Shown here: positions 62,584-64,000 of the stretch, piece after piece | Numbering within the stretch: position 1 is the first letter of the stretch | Layout: each line of letters begins with the position of its first letter | Source of the DNA: Imhoffiella purpurea | Lineage (GTDB): Bacteria; Pseudomonadota; Gammaproteobacteria; Chromatiales; Chromatiaceae | DNA length: 64,000 nt | Reading direction: 5' to 3' | Assembly: GCF_000585215.1 (NCBI RefSeq) | Contig: NZ_AONC01000004.1 | Coordinates: 62,001 to 126,000 of the forward strand | The notes under the pieces: generated by a model | The model's input: the letters and a program-made list of their open reading frames with translations, nothing else | Database searches by the model: none | What the model was told of the DNA's origin: nothing | Program-made: the position numbers and the translations under genes

Positions 62584-64000
62584 GCGTGATCGTCGAGCAG
62601 AGGCGATTCCGATTCTCGGAGCGGATCCGCGTTCCTTTCCGGGCGATAGCTGGCATTCAGGCTTCCGACATCGAGATCCCTCGCATCCAACTGTCGGCGT
62701 AACTGTTCGAGGTGTTTTTGCAGGATCTTCGATCCCTGGAGGCTCTCGCTGCTGAGGGAGGCGTTCAGCCGACCCGATCTCAGATGCAGATGGATGCCGA
62801 CGGGTCCAAGTTTGCGCAGGTCGAGCCGAAGCTTCATGTCCCAACCAGGCTCCCGATCCCCGGCCTTACCCTTCTTGCGTCGGATATCCGCCTCGATCGC
62901 CATGACCCTGTCTTCCGTGCGCAAGGGGAGTTCGAGTACCCAACGCGGTTCTTGTGGGTCTCGATCCAGGGATTGCAGCTGCTGCGTGATCACCTGCTTG
63001 ACCATTCCGTCCACATCGCGGGACAGGCTGCGTGTCAGATTTTCGTCGAATGCCTGTCTCGTTCTGGCGTGCTCCGTTCCCGCGTCGGCGGGCGGGCGAT
63101 CCAAGGTGGTTTCCATCCTGTTAGCCGGCATGCCTTTGTGACTGCTCTCAGCCGGATTGGCTCCGAGCATGTCTGAGCGTCCCGGCGTCGCCGTGCGGAT
63201 CGGGTCGCCCTCCCTGCTCGGTGATCGATCCTGGGTGCCTTTGGATTCGAGCGCGATCTGAGGCTCCGGGGTCGGTTTGCGCCCGATTTCCGGCTCGGTC
63301 GAGGCTGTCGGTTGGCCGGGTTGGGAATGTGCGGCTCCAGACGGATCCCGAACTTGGGTCTGTTGGCCGATCGCTTGCCCGATCCTTCCGCTCGGTTCGC
63401 GCAGCAGGGGGGCGAGCGGTTTGTCTTCGACAGGACGCCGGGCTTGCGCGGGTGCTTCCTTCTCGGTTTCGGGCAGGCTCCGGGCCGGGGCGTTTTCATG
63501 GCCTCTGGGAGGCGTTTGGCCGCTTCGGGTCTCCGTCAGCACCTCCAAGGCGCGTTTCGTGTCGATCGATCCCGTTACGGGCGGCATCTGGCGCTCTGGG
63601 TCGGTGTTTCGCTGGACTCGCGGATCGGGCAGGCATTCCATCTGGTTCGCAGGAGTCTTCTGGGCGCGAGGCATCGAGGTCGGCGCTCCATTCTCCTGCA
63701 CGGTCGTTCCGCTGAGCCTACGCACGAGGATGGCGAGTGGCTTCTCTTCGAATGGACGCTGAGCTTTTGCGGTCGCTCCTGCCTCGGTGCTGGGTAAGTG
63801 CGGGGTCGTCGCGGTCTCTCGGCCTCGGTGGGGGGAGTCGCTTCGGTTCTCAGCCGGCATGATGCCTTTCGTGTCGATCGATCCGGGTCGGAGTGGCATC
63901 TGGCGGTCTGGCTCGGTGTCTCGCCGGTCTGGCTGATCGGGCAAGCCGCCCATCTGGTTCGAGAATGTCTGCCGAGTGGCGGGAAGCGAAGGCTGGGCGC
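62580..64000 (-). CDS. FliK-like hook-length control protein, N-terminus outside window
   Basis: The frame is open from the stop at 62580 to the window edge, so at least 473 residues are present and the start is unseen. Most of it is Pro/Arg/Glu/Thr-rich and repetitive. The C-terminal ~150 residues (LTRSLSRDVDGMVKQVITQQLQSL, RWVLELPLR, LDLRKLGPVGIHLHLRSGRLNASLSSE, HLEQLRRQLDARDLDVGSLNASY) resemble the Flg_hook domain of FliK. It is coupled to the FhlB-type gene and is separate from the main fliK at 41694-43892. The repeat region may be a ruler; that is inference. Confidence 0.8.
   Translation of the reverse strand, partial: AQPSLPATRQTFSNQMGGLPDQPDRRDTEPDRQMPLRPGSIDTKGIMPAENRSDSPHRGRETATTPHLPSTEAGATAKAQRPFEEKPLAILVRRLSGTTVQENGAPTSMPRAQKTPANQMECLPDPRVQRNTDPERQMPPVTGSIDTKRALEVLTETRSGQTPPRGHENAPARSLPETEKEAPAQARRPVEDKPLAPLLREPSGRIGQAIGQQTQVRDPSGAAHSQPGQPTASTEPEIGRKPTPEPQIALESKGTQDRSPSREGDPIRTATPGRSDMLGANPAESSHKGMPANRMETTLDRPPADAGTEHARTRQAFDENLTRSLSRDVDGMVKQVITQQLQSLDRDPQEPRWVLELPLRTEDRVMAIEADIRRKKGKAGDREPGWDMKLRLDLRKLGPVGIHLHLRSGRLNASLSSESLQGSKILQKHLEQLRRQLDARDLDVGSLNASYRPERNADPLRESESPLLDDHA
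63330..63953 (-). repeat. Tandem ~104-residue repeats in the FliK-like protein
   Basis: Two consecutive 312-base units (63953-63642 and 63641-63330) encode related segments. Each runs from NQM.[GC]LPD, through DPERQMP..GSIDTK and PLP.TE...AQ.RP.E.KPLA, to a closing GQ or VQ. A third, poorer copy of the start and the [RQ]..F[DE]E.L core occurs near 63116. Further units may lie beyond the window edge. Confidence 0.7.

Overview
The window is GC-rich, gene-dense DNA from a flagellated, respiring gammaproteobacterium. The Pseudomonas/Vibrio-type flagellar order (fleQ, fliEFGHIJK, fliLMNOPQR, flhBA, flhF, flhG, fliA, cheYZAB, motCD, cheW) and the cbb3 oxidase genes fit a purple sulfur bacterium or close relative (Chromatiaceae-like). 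That placement is inferred from gene content and protein style, not from a marker gene. No rRNA, tRNA, insertion sequence, CRISPR array or prophage was seen.

Region 1 (1-7357) holds the 3' end of ccoN, then ccoO, ccoQ and ccoP (cbb3 cytochrome c oxidase). The assembly genes ccoG, ccoH, ccoI and ccoS follow. A hairpin separates ccoP from ccoG.

Region 2 (7446-17786) starts with a PilZ protein, a DUF2835 protein and a DUF5610-like protein behind a near-consensus sigma-28 promoter. A short membrane MCP carrying a CheZ-like motif follows. Then comes chemotaxis cluster 1: CheY, STAS protein, large CheA, MCP, CheW, CheR and CheD, with no CheB.

Region 3 (17986-34047) is accessory. It holds a reverse-strand MCP with a c-type heme motif in its sensor domain, a YfbR-like nucleotidase, a DamX/ExeA-like ATPase with a SPOR domain, a SprA-type putative metalloprotease, a small sigma-28-linked gene, a PilZ protein and a calcium-loop protein. 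Three HDOD proteins, a ZorA/ZorB-like pair, MotA/MotB, a ComFB protein and an atypical PilZ protein complete it.

Region 4 (34048-62257) is the main flagellar and chemotaxis run: fleQ, a sigma-54 promoter, fliE to fliR, flhB, flhA, flhF, flhG, fliA, cheY, cheZ, cheA, cheB, motC, motD, cheW, an arginine-rich repeat protein and a DUF2802 protein.

Region 5 (62275-64000, reverse) holds a small FlhB-like switch protein and a FliK-like protein that runs off the window.

Working together: FleQ with sigma-54 starts the fli genes, FliA (sigma-28) drives late genes, and CheY/CheZ/CheA act on FliM. CheR and CheD from cluster 1 and CheB from cluster 2 probably serve both pathways. Several PilZ, ComFB, FleQ and MshEN-like elements suggest strong cyclic di-GMP input. 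Three ion-driven motor pairs (MotAB, MotCD and the ZorAB-like pair) lie in one window, and the last of these is the most unusual element.
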